Part shown: positions 41,510-51,076 of the stretch, piece by piece | Layout: each line of letters opens with the position of its first letter | Numbering within the stretch: the first letter of the stretch is position 1 | Assembly: GCA_015231615.1 (NCBI GenBank) | Contig: JADGBE010000001.1 | Coordinates: 124,001-188,000 of the forward strand | Reading direction: 5' to 3' | DNA length: 64,000 bases | Source of the DNA: Desulfamplus sp. | GTDB taxonomy: Bacteria > Desulfobacterota > Desulfobacteria > Desulfobacterales > Desulfobacteraceae | Notes under the pieces: model-generated | Databases searched by the model: none | Told to the model about the DNA's origin: nothing | The model's input: only the letters and a program-made list of their open reading frames with translations | Program-made: the position numbers and the translations under genes

Positions 41510-43879
41510 TTGAGTAAACCACTGTTAATTGTTGAGTCCCCAACTAAAGTCAAAACACTTAAAAAATATTTAGGAACCGAATATAAAGTTGCCGCAACTG
41601 CTGGTCATATAAAAGACCTCCCCCAAAAAGAGCTTGGCATTGATATTGAGAACAACTTTAAAGCTGAATATATAAATATCAAAGGCAAATCCAAAATAAT
41701 TCAAGAGCTTAAAAGTGCTGCAACAGGCGTTGATACTATATATCTTGCACCTGACCCTGACCGCGAAGGTGAGGCTATAGCGTTTCATACTGCTGAAATC
41801 CTAAAGAAAAAGGGCCGACAATTTTACAGAGTGCTTATCCATGAGCTTACAAAAAAAGGTATTGCCGAAGCACTAAGTCAACCAACTGAACTTCACATTG
41901 ATAAATATGAAGCCCAACAGACAAGAAGAACATTAGATCGCCTTGTTGGATACCAAATATCTCCGCTTTTGTGGAGGCGTGTGCAAAATAATTTAAGTGC
42001 AGGTCGTGTTCAATCAGTTGCTGTAAAGATAATTTGCGATCGTGAAAGAGAAATAAGAGCTTTTAAACCAGAAGAGTATTGGACAATTACTGCTAAACTG
42101 TTAGCAAAGATAGCTCCACCGCCATTTTTTGCAGCATTTTCAAAACATAAAGGCAAAAAGATAAATATCTCCAATGAAACTAAGACTCTAAAGATAATTA
42201 GCGACCTTAAAAATTCAGATTTTATAGTTGATAAGATAACTATTAAGACCATTAACAAAAACCCTTTTCCACCATTTATCACAAGCAAACTTCAGCAAGA
42301 TGCAATCAATCGCCTTAAATTTTCAGCTAAAAAGACAATGTCTGTTGCCCAGCAGCTTTATGAAGGGATTGAAATTGGGACTGGCGGGCCTGAAGGTTTA
42401 ATTACCTATATGAGAACAGACTCAACCCGTATTGCAGATGAAGCAGCTAATGAGGCTTTAAACCTTATTAAAGAGAAGTTTGGAGCTGAGTATGCAATGG
42501 ATAAGCCAAGGTTTTTTAAAAATAAAAATAAGTCTCAAGATGCACATGAGGCAATAAGACCAGCATCTGTTTTTAATACCCCAGAAAAAGTTAAGAAATA
42601 TCTCACACCAGATCAATTTAAGCTGTATGATCTTATTTGGAAGAGATTTGTTGCATCTCAGATGGCCCAGGCTGTTATTGACCAGAAAACAATCTTGATT
42701 GCAGCAGGAGACTACACATTTACTGTTGGTGGGAATACGGTAAAGTTTCAGGGATTTATGGCTCTATACTCTGATGTTGACGAAAAATCAGACAACAGCG
42801 GCACATCAGATAATGGAGACTCTTCAAATAATGGGGATATAGCAGATAGTAGCGACACACAAGATAGTTATGGTAAACTTGAAAAAAGAGATAAGCAGAT
42901 TATTCCAGACTTAAAAGAGGGAATGAAGTTAGACCCTAAAGAGATTATCCCAGCCCAACATTTTACAAAGCCACCGCCAAGGTTTTCAGAAGCATCATTA
43001 GTTAAGGAGCTTGAAGAGAATGGAATCGGACGACCAAGCACTTACGCAACTATTCTATCAACTATCAGAGATAAAGGTTATGTTGATCTTGTAAAAAAAT
43101 ATTTTATTCCAAATGAACTTGGGTTTATTGTCAACGATCTTTTAGTCTCATCTTTTCCTGAAATTCTTGACGCTACATTTACAGCAGAGATGGAGAATAA
43201 ATTAGACAATATTGAAAATGGAACCCGTAAATATTTTGAAGTATTAAATGAATTTTATACCCCTTTTAAAGAGAGGCTTGAAAATGCAACCCAAAATATG
43301 CTCAACGTAAAAGGTGTTGGTATTCCAACTGATTTGAAATGCCCGCTCTGTGCAAAGCAACTTAATATTAAAATTGGTAAAAACGGGCAATTTATCGCAT
43401 GCACAGGGTATCCAGAATGCTCATTTTCAAGCAACTACACACGCGATGATAATGGTAATATCCAAATTTCTGAAAACAACACAGCTAAATCGGATTTAAC
43501 ACCAGTTAAAGATTGCGATAAGTGCGGTAAACCAATGGTGAAAAAAGAGGGGCGTTACGGCGAGTTTCTTGCCTGCACAGGTTATCCTGAATGCAAAAAT
43601 ACCGAATCACTTACCGAAACAGAGCAACCTATAAAAGCAACAAATATTAACTGTCCTTTACCGAAATGTTCTGGAATGATTGTAGAGAAAAAGTCTCGTC
43701 GAGGAATATTCTATGGGTGCGATAAATATCCTGAGTGCGAATTTGCATCATGGGATAAACCACTTAATAAAGCTTGTCCTAAATGTGGATCAACCTATCT
43801 TGTTGAGAAATCAACTAAAAAAGAGGGAATTATAATAGCATGTCCTGTTAAAGGGTGTGATTATAGAGAGAGAACTTAA
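41510..43879 (+). CDS. topA: DNA topoisomerase I (TTG start)
   Basis: LLIVESPTKVKTLKKYLG; APDPDREGEAIAFH; GLITYMRTDSTRI; three C-terminal zinc ribbons. Confidence 0.97.
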   Translation: MSKPLLIVESPTKVKTLKKYLGTEYKVAATAGHIKDLPQKELGIDIENNFKAEYINIKGKSKIIQELKSAATGVDTIYLAPDPDREGEAIAFHTAEILKKKGRQFYRVLIHELTKKGIAEALSQPTELHIDKYEAQQTRRTLDRLVGYQISPLLWRRVQNNLSAGRVQSVAVKIICDREREIRAFKPEEYWTITAKLLAKIAPPPFFAAFSKHKGKKINISNETKTLKIISDLKNSDFIVDKITIKTINKNPFPPFITSKLQQDAINRLKFSAKKTMSVAQQLYEGIEIGTGGPEGLITYMRTDSTRIADEAANEALNLIKEKFGAEYAMDKPRFFKNKNKSQDAHEAIRPASVFNTPEKVKKYLTPDQFKLYDLIWKRFVASQMAQAVIDQKTILIAAGDYTFTVGGNTVKFQGFMALYSDVDEKSDNSGTSDNGDSSNNGDIADSSDTQDSYGKLEKRDKQIIPDLKEGMKLDPKEIIPAQHFTKPPPRFSEASLVKELEENGIGRPSTYATILSTIRDKGYVDLVKKYFIPNELGFIVNDLLVSSFPEILDATFTAEMENKLDNIENGTRKYFEVLNEFYTPFKERLENATQNMLNVKGVGIPTDLKCPLCAKQLNIKIGKNGQFIACTGYPECSFSSNYTRDDNGNIQISENNTAKSDLTPVKDCDKCGKPMVKKEGRYGEFLACTGYPECKNTESLTETEQPIKATNINCPLPKCSGMIVEKKSRRGIFYGCDKYPECEFASWDKPLNKACPKCGSTYLVEKSTKKEGIIIACPVKGCDYRERT

Positions 43880-45003
43880 TAAAGATGACACGCTACAAAA
43901 TGAGTTTGGTCTGCTGAATCTTTAACAGAATTGAATGGCTCTATAGAATTTTTTATTAAATTGGGGGGGATTTTGAGCAAAGGAGCTTCTTGTCTGCAAA
44001 TATCCATAACATAGCTGCATCTTGTATGAAATCTACAGCCATTCGGTGGATTTACAGGAGAAGGCACTTCACCTTTTAAAATTATTCGCTCACGCTGAAT
44101 TTCAGGATTTGGCACTGGAATGGCAGATATAAGAGCTTTTGTGTAAGGGTGCATTGGGTTATCGTATATTGATTTTGCATCTGCCATCTCTACTATTTGA
44201 CCAAGATACATAACAGCAATTCTATCAGAAACATGACGAACTACCGCAAGATCATGGGATATAAAAAGGCATGTTAGACCCATATCTTTTTGGAGATTTA
44301 GTATTAAGTTAAGTATCTGGGACTGAACAGAAACATCAAGAGCAGATACAGGTTCATCGCATATTAAAACATCAGGCTCAAGACTTATTGCCCTTGCAAT
44401 TCCAATACGCTGACGCTGTCCACCGCTAAATTCATGTGGAAATTTGTTAATTGCATTTTGAGAAAGTCCAACCCTCTCTAATAATTTTGTAATATCGTTT
44501 TTGCGTGAGTTTTTAAAGGAATAGATATTAGTAAACTTATCTCTGATAGTGCTTAACCTATTGTGTTGGATAATATATTTCTCTTCAAGAATTTCCCCTA
44601 CAGTATGGCGGCTATTTAGAGATTCAAATGGGTCTTGAAAGATCATCTGCATCTTGAGTTTTAAATTCTTACTGTAAGATTGTTTATCAAATAGTTTTAC
44701 TTTATTACGTTTAGAGTGGGTTATATCTTCTCCATTTAGAGTAACAACCCCATCGGATAGAGGATATAAACCCATAATACAGCGTCCCAGAGTTGTTTTT
44801 CCACACCCTGATTCTCCCACTAATCCCAAAGTCTCACCCTTGTTTATCTCAAAAGAGACATTATCAACTGCATGAACAACGCCCTTTTGTCTCAAAAAAA
44901 TACCACCATAAACTGGAAAATATTTTTTTAGCCCTTCTACTTTTAAAATAGGAAGAGATTTTGTGTAATTTATACTGTCATTCAAATGAGATGCTATATT
45001 CAT
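43876..45003 (-). CDS. Oligo/dipeptide ABC transporter ATP-binding protein (OppF/DppF-type)
   Basis: GLVGESGCGKTTLGRCIMGL; SGGQRQRIGIARAISLEPDVLICDEPVSALDVSVQ; C-terminal GCRFHTRCSYVMDIC. Confidence 0.93.
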   Translation of the reverse strand: MNIASHLNDSINYTKSLPILKVEGLKKYFPVYGGIFLRQKGVVHAVDNVSFEINKGETLGLVGESGCGKTTLGRCIMGLYPLSDGVVTLNGEDITHSKRNKVKLFDKQSYSKNLKLKMQMIFQDPFESLNSRHTVGEILEEKYIIQHNRLSTIRDKFTNIYSFKNSRKNDITKLLERVGLSQNAINKFPHEFSGGQRQRIGIARAISLEPDVLICDEPVSALDVSVQSQILNLILNLQKDMGLTCLFISHDLAVVRHVSDRIAVMYLGQIVEMADAKSIYDNPMHPYTKALISAIPVPNPEIQRERIILKGEVPSPVNPPNGCRFHTRCSYVMDICRQEAPLLKIPPNLIKNSIEPFNSVKDSADQTHFVACHLY

Positions 45004-45030
45004 GTTTTTTCCTGAATATAAAAACAGAGA

Positions 45031-45064
45031 AACTCCTGAAACAACAATATCGGTTTCAGGAGTT
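45031..45064 (-). terminator. Hairpin terminator downstream of the 45149 porin
   Basis: AACTCCTGAAAC-aacaatatcg-GTTTCAGGAGTT, 12-bp perfect stem; T-rich on minus strand. Confidence 0.78.
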
Positions 45065-45088
45065 CTGCAGTTTTACATCGTTAGCCAG

Positions 45089-45121
45089 AGATTTGACAAC
45101 TTTTAAAAAGTTGTCAAATCT
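45089..45121. repeat. 33-bp palindrome, family copy B (AGATTTGACAACTT TTAAA AAGTTGTCAAATCT)
   Basis: 14-bp perfect arms; exact reverse complement of copy A. Confidence 0.92.
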
Positions 45122-45148
45122 TGTCTATTAAGAAGGCTAATTTATTTC

Positions 45149-46888
45149 TTAGAAAGTCAAAGTTAATCTATGGAAAAGAGCATAAACTTCAGGATCTACA
45201 AGATCATCTCCAGTAGCGGTTTTTTCAACCGTTCCAGTCTTACGAGTTGTCCAGTAATCACCGCCATCAAGATAAGCTGCAATAGCTTTATAGGTTAGGT
45301 TGTCAGTAATTGCCCACTCAAAGGAGAAGTTATACTCCATACCCTGATCATCATCATATGCTTGATTAGTTAGAGGATTGTCTTCTGGAAGTGCATCAGC
45401 TTTTGACATTGCAGCTATGAAGCCAAGTGTAATTGCATCTGTAACTGCATAATCAACGCCACCATAAAGCATCTGATAACCATCAAGCATTGCAATTGAT
45501 GCTGTAGCATACCCTGTTCCTACATGGTTACCTACGCCATTGCCAAGTGTACCGTTCATACCATGATAATCTGAATTAAGAATAAAGAGCTTTTCCCAAT
45601 CAAGACCAGGAGAAACATAACCCATACTCTCTACATCTTTATCGTTGTAATCAGCATCACCTGAAGAGTGTGCAAAACCTAACTGAGCTGTAAACGGAGA
45701 GTAATCATAAGAACCTTGTGCAAAATATGCAAAACCCTTTACATCACGATCTTCTGCATTATACCTAGCATCATACTCTAAAGTACCAAACACATAATCA
45801 AGCTCTGCTTCAATGCTTAAATCACCAAATTTTCCCTGAAAAAATGGGGAAAGAAGATAAACTTTAGCGTCATTGGTAAGACCTCTTGCCATTGTTTGAT
45901 GAGAAGCATCAGACAAATCGCTTGACCACTTAAGAGCATTCATTGACGCTAATGCTTTCTCATAATTAGCATTATTAGTCTCAGCTAATGTTTTATTATC
46001 CTGAGCAAGCTTACCAGCAGCCTGTGCCTCAGCCATCTTTTGCTCAGCGGCATAAGCTTGTGCTTGTGCTGCATATTTTTCTGCTGCTGCTTTATATGTT
46101 AATGCCGCTGTACCATACTGTTTAGCAGCACCAGCATACTTAAGTCCCGTGCCATACCATGTTGCGTAAGACATAAAATCATCTGATGCACTGTTCTTTT
46201 GAAGAAATTCTCTATAAGGGGCATCATAACGATTTGCTTCATAAGAAGCTGTCAAATCATCGAATGCAAATTTTTGACCAGGGTCTTGGAATTTGTTAAA
46301 ATTATACATTGCAGAAAGCAAACCAGTTGCATAAGCTTCGGTTTTGTAAACACCACCAAGATAGTATTTATCATTATCATCATCTATCATTGTGTTATTT
46401 TCAGTTACTTTTTCAGCAACCGCTACCATGTAAAGTTTGCCATCTCCAATCTCAATTGGCACTGTGTATTTAATTCTATCTGTATCAGATTCGTCATCGC
46501 AGAAAGAAGTTCCCCATGTAATACCTTTTAACCTTCCAAGTTCAAACATACCAATTGGGCTTATGTATGTAAGATATGCTCTATCAAAGTCGATGTTATC
46601 ATCATCTTCCATATTATCAAAAGCAGAATCTGTTGAGCTTAAAACTTTTTCTAAAGCATCAAAACGGGTTGTAAGTTTCAAATTATCACTTACTTGAAAA
46701 TTAGTTTCAACACGTAGTCTCATCTGTCTCCAATTTGCTGTACCATCACTGTCAAGCATATTTGGAGCAGAATTGAGGATTCCCTCAACATAAAAACTAC
46801 CACTAAAATCTACTTCAAGGGCTGTTGCGGGAACAGACATACCCACAACAAAAACAGACAACACAACAAACATTAGAACTTTTTTCAT
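45149..46888 (-). CDS. Outer-membrane beta-barrel (porin-like) protein with Ala-rich coiled-coil insert
   Basis: Signal peptide ending ATAL/EVDFSGSFYVEG; alternating beta-strand pattern; C-terminal FHRLTLTF. Confidence 0.75.
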   Translation of the reverse strand: MKKVLMFVVLSVFVVGMSVPATALEVDFSGSFYVEGILNSAPNMLDSDGTANWRQMRLRVETNFQVSDNLKLTTRFDALEKVLSSTDSAFDNMEDDDNIDFDRAYLTYISPIGMFELGRLKGITWGTSFCDDESDTDRIKYTVPIEIGDGKLYMVAVAEKVTENNTMIDDDNDKYYLGGVYKTEAYATGLLSAMYNFNKFQDPGQKFAFDDLTASYEANRYDAPYREFLQKNSASDDFMSYATWYGTGLKYAGAAKQYGTAALTYKAAAEKYAAQAQAYAAEQKMAEAQAAGKLAQDNKTLAETNNANYEKALASMNALKWSSDLSDASHQTMARGLTNDAKVYLLSPFFQGKFGDLSIEAELDYVFGTLEYDARYNAEDRDVKGFAYFAQGSYDYSPFTAQLGFAHSSGDADYNDKDVESMGYVSPGLDWEKLFILNSDYHGMNGTLGNGVGNHVGTGYATASIAMLDGYQMLYGGVDYAVTDAITLGFIAAMSKADALPEDNPLTNQAYDDDQGMEYNFSFEWAITDNLTYKAIAAYLDGGDYWTTRKTGTVEKTATGDDLVDPEVYALFHRLTLTF

Positions 46889-47069
46889 CTTTTTCTCCTG
46901 TTAAAAATTAATTAAAATTAATTAAAAAATATGTATATTGGTTAAAAGATATAATGTATCAACCACTACACATATATGACTTAAATGGAAATTAACAATA
47001 AGATTTTTAGCCGTTTTTTCTTACACATAGGATATTACTGTTGTCAAGCGTTTTAACAGATAAACAGTG

Positions 47070-48785
47070 TTATTTTTGGTAGTCAATTATCTTCTCAATA
47101 AAAATAGTGCCGTGTGATTTATTTGTTATAACACCACTATCAGTTACCACCGAATAAACAACCTCAGGATAGTTATCACCATCTATATCAATTAAACTAA
47201 AGTCAGAAATATAACCTGTAGATGGGTTACTTTTCCAAATATCTACCATTGAACCATTGTTCCATGCCATTATCTGAATATGACCGTTATTGAATTTTCT
47301 GTATCCTGATAAATAGCCCTTTGCAACATCAGAATTATTTACGGTTATAATTTCAGAGATTCCATCATTATTAATATCACAAGTAATAATTCTGTTATTT
47401 ATATAAATTTTCTCTTTTAAGTTATCTTTTCCTCTATCTTGCTCAATAAAAAGGGCTGTTGAACCTAAAGATTGCGTGCTTTTCCACTCTCTTACTCCAT
47501 TGCTATTTCCAAGATTTAGAAAACCTGATCTATCAAACCATATAAAATTTAAAGAGCCGCGAATATTTTGATTAATACCATTCTCTATTTTTATATTTAT
47601 AGGGCTAAATCCAAAAATTGAAAAGCTATCAGAGACTATTTTTGTACTTTGAACTATATTTTTTCCACTTAACTTGAGAGAATAAATTGCACCTGAAAAT
47701 ATTTCATCATGCCCTTTTTTCTGACCAATTAATTGTGTTGTTATAGATCTATTTTTCCCGTCAGAATTTGTAAACCCAGCATTATTTACAACCCTAAAAT
47801 ACCAGTCGTCATCTTTAACTATAGGCTCAAAATGTCCCCCATTCCACTCTAAAATATATGATTTAAGTGTGTTATTTTTACCGATAGAGGTTATAAAAAG
47901 CTCACTTCTTCCATTACCATTACTGTCTAATGCGTCAATTGAGATATTACTGTTGTAATATTTTCCTTCATAACCGCCTTTTTTAATAAGAATATTGGTA
48001 CCGCTGGTATTTTTACTATTTGTAAAAGTCAAAAATGATATAGTGTGTTTATCCATAACAGCTATATCTAACTGTCCATCTCCATCAATATCTGCAGTTG
48101 CAATACCACGTATCTCCATATCTAATTTATGGTTGAGTAAAATTGATGAACCGTTAGATAAGTGGATTGGCGGAACATAGCTATCCTTAGGAGTCTTGCT
48201 TTGATTGTCCTGATTGATGTTTGGATAGTTAATATTTGGGGCGGATTTAGTTTGATGTTCAGTTAAGATAGTAGATGAGCTTACTTGTCCAGAAATAGCT
48301 GATTTCACCTTTTCTGATATAGCAGAGGCTTGTTGCATTATATCTCCTATACCAGTGCCAGATGCAGTAATGAATTTTACTTCATCTGGTTTTATAATTT
48401 CTATAAGCTTTGCATCGCTGCTAACACTATCTCCAGCAATGGTTACAGTACCCGTAAGTATATAATCAACACCATTTAACTCAGTAACAGTTGATATTTT
48501 TCCAAACATTGATGAAATACTTAAATCAAGACCATACTCTGAGGGTATATGCTCCATACATTTAACCAAAATTTTGTTATCAGAGGCTATTCTGCTGCAA
48601 AGCATTTTACCCATTCCCTTGCCAATAAAATTGCTATCTTCTTTTGCAATAACATCAAAGGGAAATACCGCAACTGTTTTTATCTTTGTATCTGCTAAGA
48701 GATTATTCTCTGAATAAAAAAAGACAAACATAAAAATCACAGATAAAGTGTAAAAAGTATAAGATTTAAAACATGATTTGTTCAT
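47070..48785 (-). CDS. Exported protein: TolB/FlgO-like N-terminal region plus FG-GAP/VCBS propeller
   Basis: Start likely MNKSCFKSYTFYTL at 48785; KTVAVFPFDVIAKEDSNFIGKGMGKMLCSRI; ATADIDGDGQLDIAVMD; DIDGDNYPEVVYS. Confidence 0.72.
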   Translation of the reverse strand: MNKSCFKSYTFYTLSVIFMFVFFYSENNLLADTKIKTVAVFPFDVIAKEDSNFIGKGMGKMLCSRIASDNKILVKCMEHIPSEYGLDLSISSMFGKISTVTELNGVDYILTGTVTIAGDSVSSDAKLIEIIKPDEVKFITASGTGIGDIMQQASAISEKVKSAISGQVSSSTILTEHQTKSAPNINYPNINQDNQSKTPKDSYVPPIHLSNGSSILLNHKLDMEIRGIATADIDGDGQLDIAVMDKHTISFLTFTNSKNTSGTNILIKKGGYEGKYYNSNISIDALDSNGNGRSELFITSIGKNNTLKSYILEWNGGHFEPIVKDDDWYFRVVNNAGFTNSDGKNRSITTQLIGQKKGHDEIFSGAIYSLKLSGKNIVQSTKIVSDSFSIFGFSPINIKIENGINQNIRGSLNFIWFDRSGFLNLGNSNGVREWKSTQSLGSTALFIEQDRGKDNLKEKIYINNRIITCDINNDGISEIITVNNSDVAKGYLSGYRKFNNGHIQIMAWNNGSMVDIWKSNPSTGYISDFSLIDIDGDNYPEVVYSVVTDSGVITNKSHGTIFIEKIIDYQK

Positions 48786-49031
48786 TGGTGTATATCTCTC
48801 AAAATTTATATCTAATAAAATGCAGTTTAACTTACAATTTAGACTATAAAAAAAATAAAGTTGGACACTATCTAATAGAATACTAAAAGTCAATAAAGTG
48901 TTAGTCAAATTATCACTTGCCAAATACTCAATCTGTTATTAGAATAACTATCAATTAAATACAATAGACTATCTATAAATATTATTAAAAAAAGAAAGAA
49001 AGAAAAACTTTTAACTACTCAGGAGAACCAC

Positions 49032-50783
49032 TTGAAAAAAAATATTGCAATTATAAATAGAATATTAAAATATACTTTCATTTTTACTACAGTTATATAT
49101 ATTTGTATTTCATCTAATCTACAATTTACCTCTAATCTATACCTTAGCTCCCTTCTGTATGCAGAACCTTTGCAAATTGCGATACTGCCTTTTGAGATAA
49201 ATGCACAGCAAAATCTTGATTTTCTCAAAAATGGAATTCAAGATATGCTTACCTCCCGTCTTTCTTTTAAAGATCAGATAAAAGTTATTGAAAAAGAGGT
49301 GGTCTATAAAGTTGCAGCAGATATAAAAGGGTTTACTGGTGAAAGTTTTGCCCTGCTTGTTGGAGGGAAGCTCAAAGCCGATTTTGTAATTCATGGTAGT
49401 GTAACGATTATAGGCAACAGCACAAGTATAGATTCTAAACTAATTGATATTTCAGGGAAAAATCAACCTATATCTTTTTTCAAACAAAGCTCTGATCCAA
49501 GCGGAGTCATTCCAGCAATTAATCAGTTTGCCACAACTATTAACGAGACAATATTCAATAGAAATGAGAACGCAATATCACACTCTATTGAATCCACTAC
49601 ACCTCAGCCAGCTATTCAGCCTTTACAAAGCCAGTCATCAAAAATACAAAATAATCAACAACAGCTTAACTCTAACTTTGTTATAAGCAATCAAACACAA
49701 TCATCTTCAACTATTCAACAAGCAAATCCAAATCCAGAGTTCTCTGTAACTAATAATGTCAGAGGAAAATCAGGTGCGTGGAAAAGCCAAGCCTTTAAAC
49801 ACCTTATTAATGGAATAGCAGTGGCAGATACAAATAAAGATAATATAATGGAAACAGTATTTATCTCTGACCAAACTGTTTATATCTACAGGTTTTCAGA
49901 AAATCGTTTTTTAAAAATTGCAGAAACCGAAAAAAATAGGCGTTCTACTTATATTAGCGTTGATGTTGGGGATATTAACCAAAATGGGATTCAAGAGATA
50001 TTTATTACAAGCCTAAATCCAGATAAGAATATGCCAAACTCTTTTGTCATTGAATACGATGGAACCAACTATGTTAATATTGTTAAAAACATCCCTTGGT
50101 ATTTCAAAATAATTGAGACAAAAATAGAAGGCAAAATCCTTTTAGGACAGAAACAAAAATCAGAAAAAGATAATATTTATGGTTCTCCAATATATAAAAT
50201 GAGTTGGGACGGTGAGAAATATGTGCCGTCAAATGTTATTCTGGAATCTGGTAAAGCAAATGTCTTAGGTTCTCTGTTTGATGATATAATAGGAGATAAC
50301 ACTCCAAAAATTGTTGCCTATGATAAAGCTGAACATCTTACTTTGTTCAATCAAAATGGCGGCGTAATATGGAGAGATGTGAATAGGTCTGGAGGAAACA
50401 TGAATTACTTTATACTACCTAAAGAAAGTCCAACTGACGACCAAACTATTCAATACTTTCCTTTATCCATAAGATCTGCTGATGTAAATAGTGATGGCAA
50501 CAGTGAGATTCTTTACGCCTCAAACAGTGATATTGTGGGTGGTTATCTAAGTAAATTCAAACGATATAGTAAAGGAGGAATACATTGTGCGTTTTGGAAT
50601 AGCACTGGATTCTCTTTGCAGTGGTCAACACCTGAACATACAGGTAGAATAAGTGATTTTGTTGTTGGTGATTTTGATAATGATGGAGCTAAAGAGCTTG
50701 TTTTAGCCAATGTTATAAAAGATGCTCTTACCGCATTTACAGACTCTGAAAGCGTTATAATTGCTTATGATTTGATGCAATAA
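49032..50783 (+). CDS. Paralogous exported TolB/FlgO-like + FG-GAP protein (TTG start)
   Basis: LQIAILPFEINAQQNLDFLKNGIQDMLTSRL; GIAVADTNKDNIMETVFIS; SADVNSDGNSEILYAS; GDFDNDGAKELVLA. Confidence 0.72.
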   Translation: MKKNIAIINRILKYTFIFTTVIYICISSNLQFTSNLYLSSLLYAEPLQIAILPFEINAQQNLDFLKNGIQDMLTSRLSFKDQIKVIEKEVVYKVAADIKGFTGESFALLVGGKLKADFVIHGSVTIIGNSTSIDSKLIDISGKNQPISFFKQSSDPSGVIPAINQFATTINETIFNRNENAISHSIESTTPQPAIQPLQSQSSKIQNNQQQLNSNFVISNQTQSSSTIQQANPNPEFSVTNNVRGKSGAWKSQAFKHLINGIAVADTNKDNIMETVFISDQTVYIYRFSENRFLKIAETEKNRRSTYISVDVGDINQNGIQEIFITSLNPDKNMPNSFVIEYDGTNYVNIVKNIPWYFKIIETKIEGKILLGQKQKSEKDNIYGSPIYKMSWDGEKYVPSNVILESGKANVLGSLFDDIIGDNTPKIVAYDKAEHLTLFNQNGGVIWRDVNRSGGNMNYFILPKESPTDDQTIQYFPLSIRSADVNSDGNSEILYASNSDIVGGYLSKFKRYSKGGIHCAFWNSTGFSLQWSTPEHTGRISDFVVGDFDNDGAKELVLANVIKDALTAFTDSESVIIAYDLMQ

Positions 50784-51076
50784 TTTACCATCAATAAACT
50801 ATAATGAAACCTGTTTTCTATATAAAACCTGTTTTATTACTATTAAATTTTCATTAATGCTTGACATGACCTTTTAATGTTGGTATCGCTACTCGAAAAT
50901 TTATCAAAAATTTAGATATGTTTTTTATTAATATTAAAAAATAAAAGGAGGTGCAATCAAAAAAATATAGAAATTATTTTTAAAAAGTACAATGCGTTTT
51001 GACTATTTTATTCAAACTTATTAATTAAAAATTAAAACAATAAATATTTGTTTTTTGTAGGAGGAAAACAAAAGAG

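Noticed and set aside
48786-48923. N-terminal extension of the minus-strand FG-GAP ORF
   Set aside because: Signal-peptide-like start at 48785 is more plausible; the extension is low complexity.
50861-50890. TTGACA-17-TATCGC promoter for the 51077 porin
   Set aside because: Good -35 but weak -10; not supportable without TSS data.
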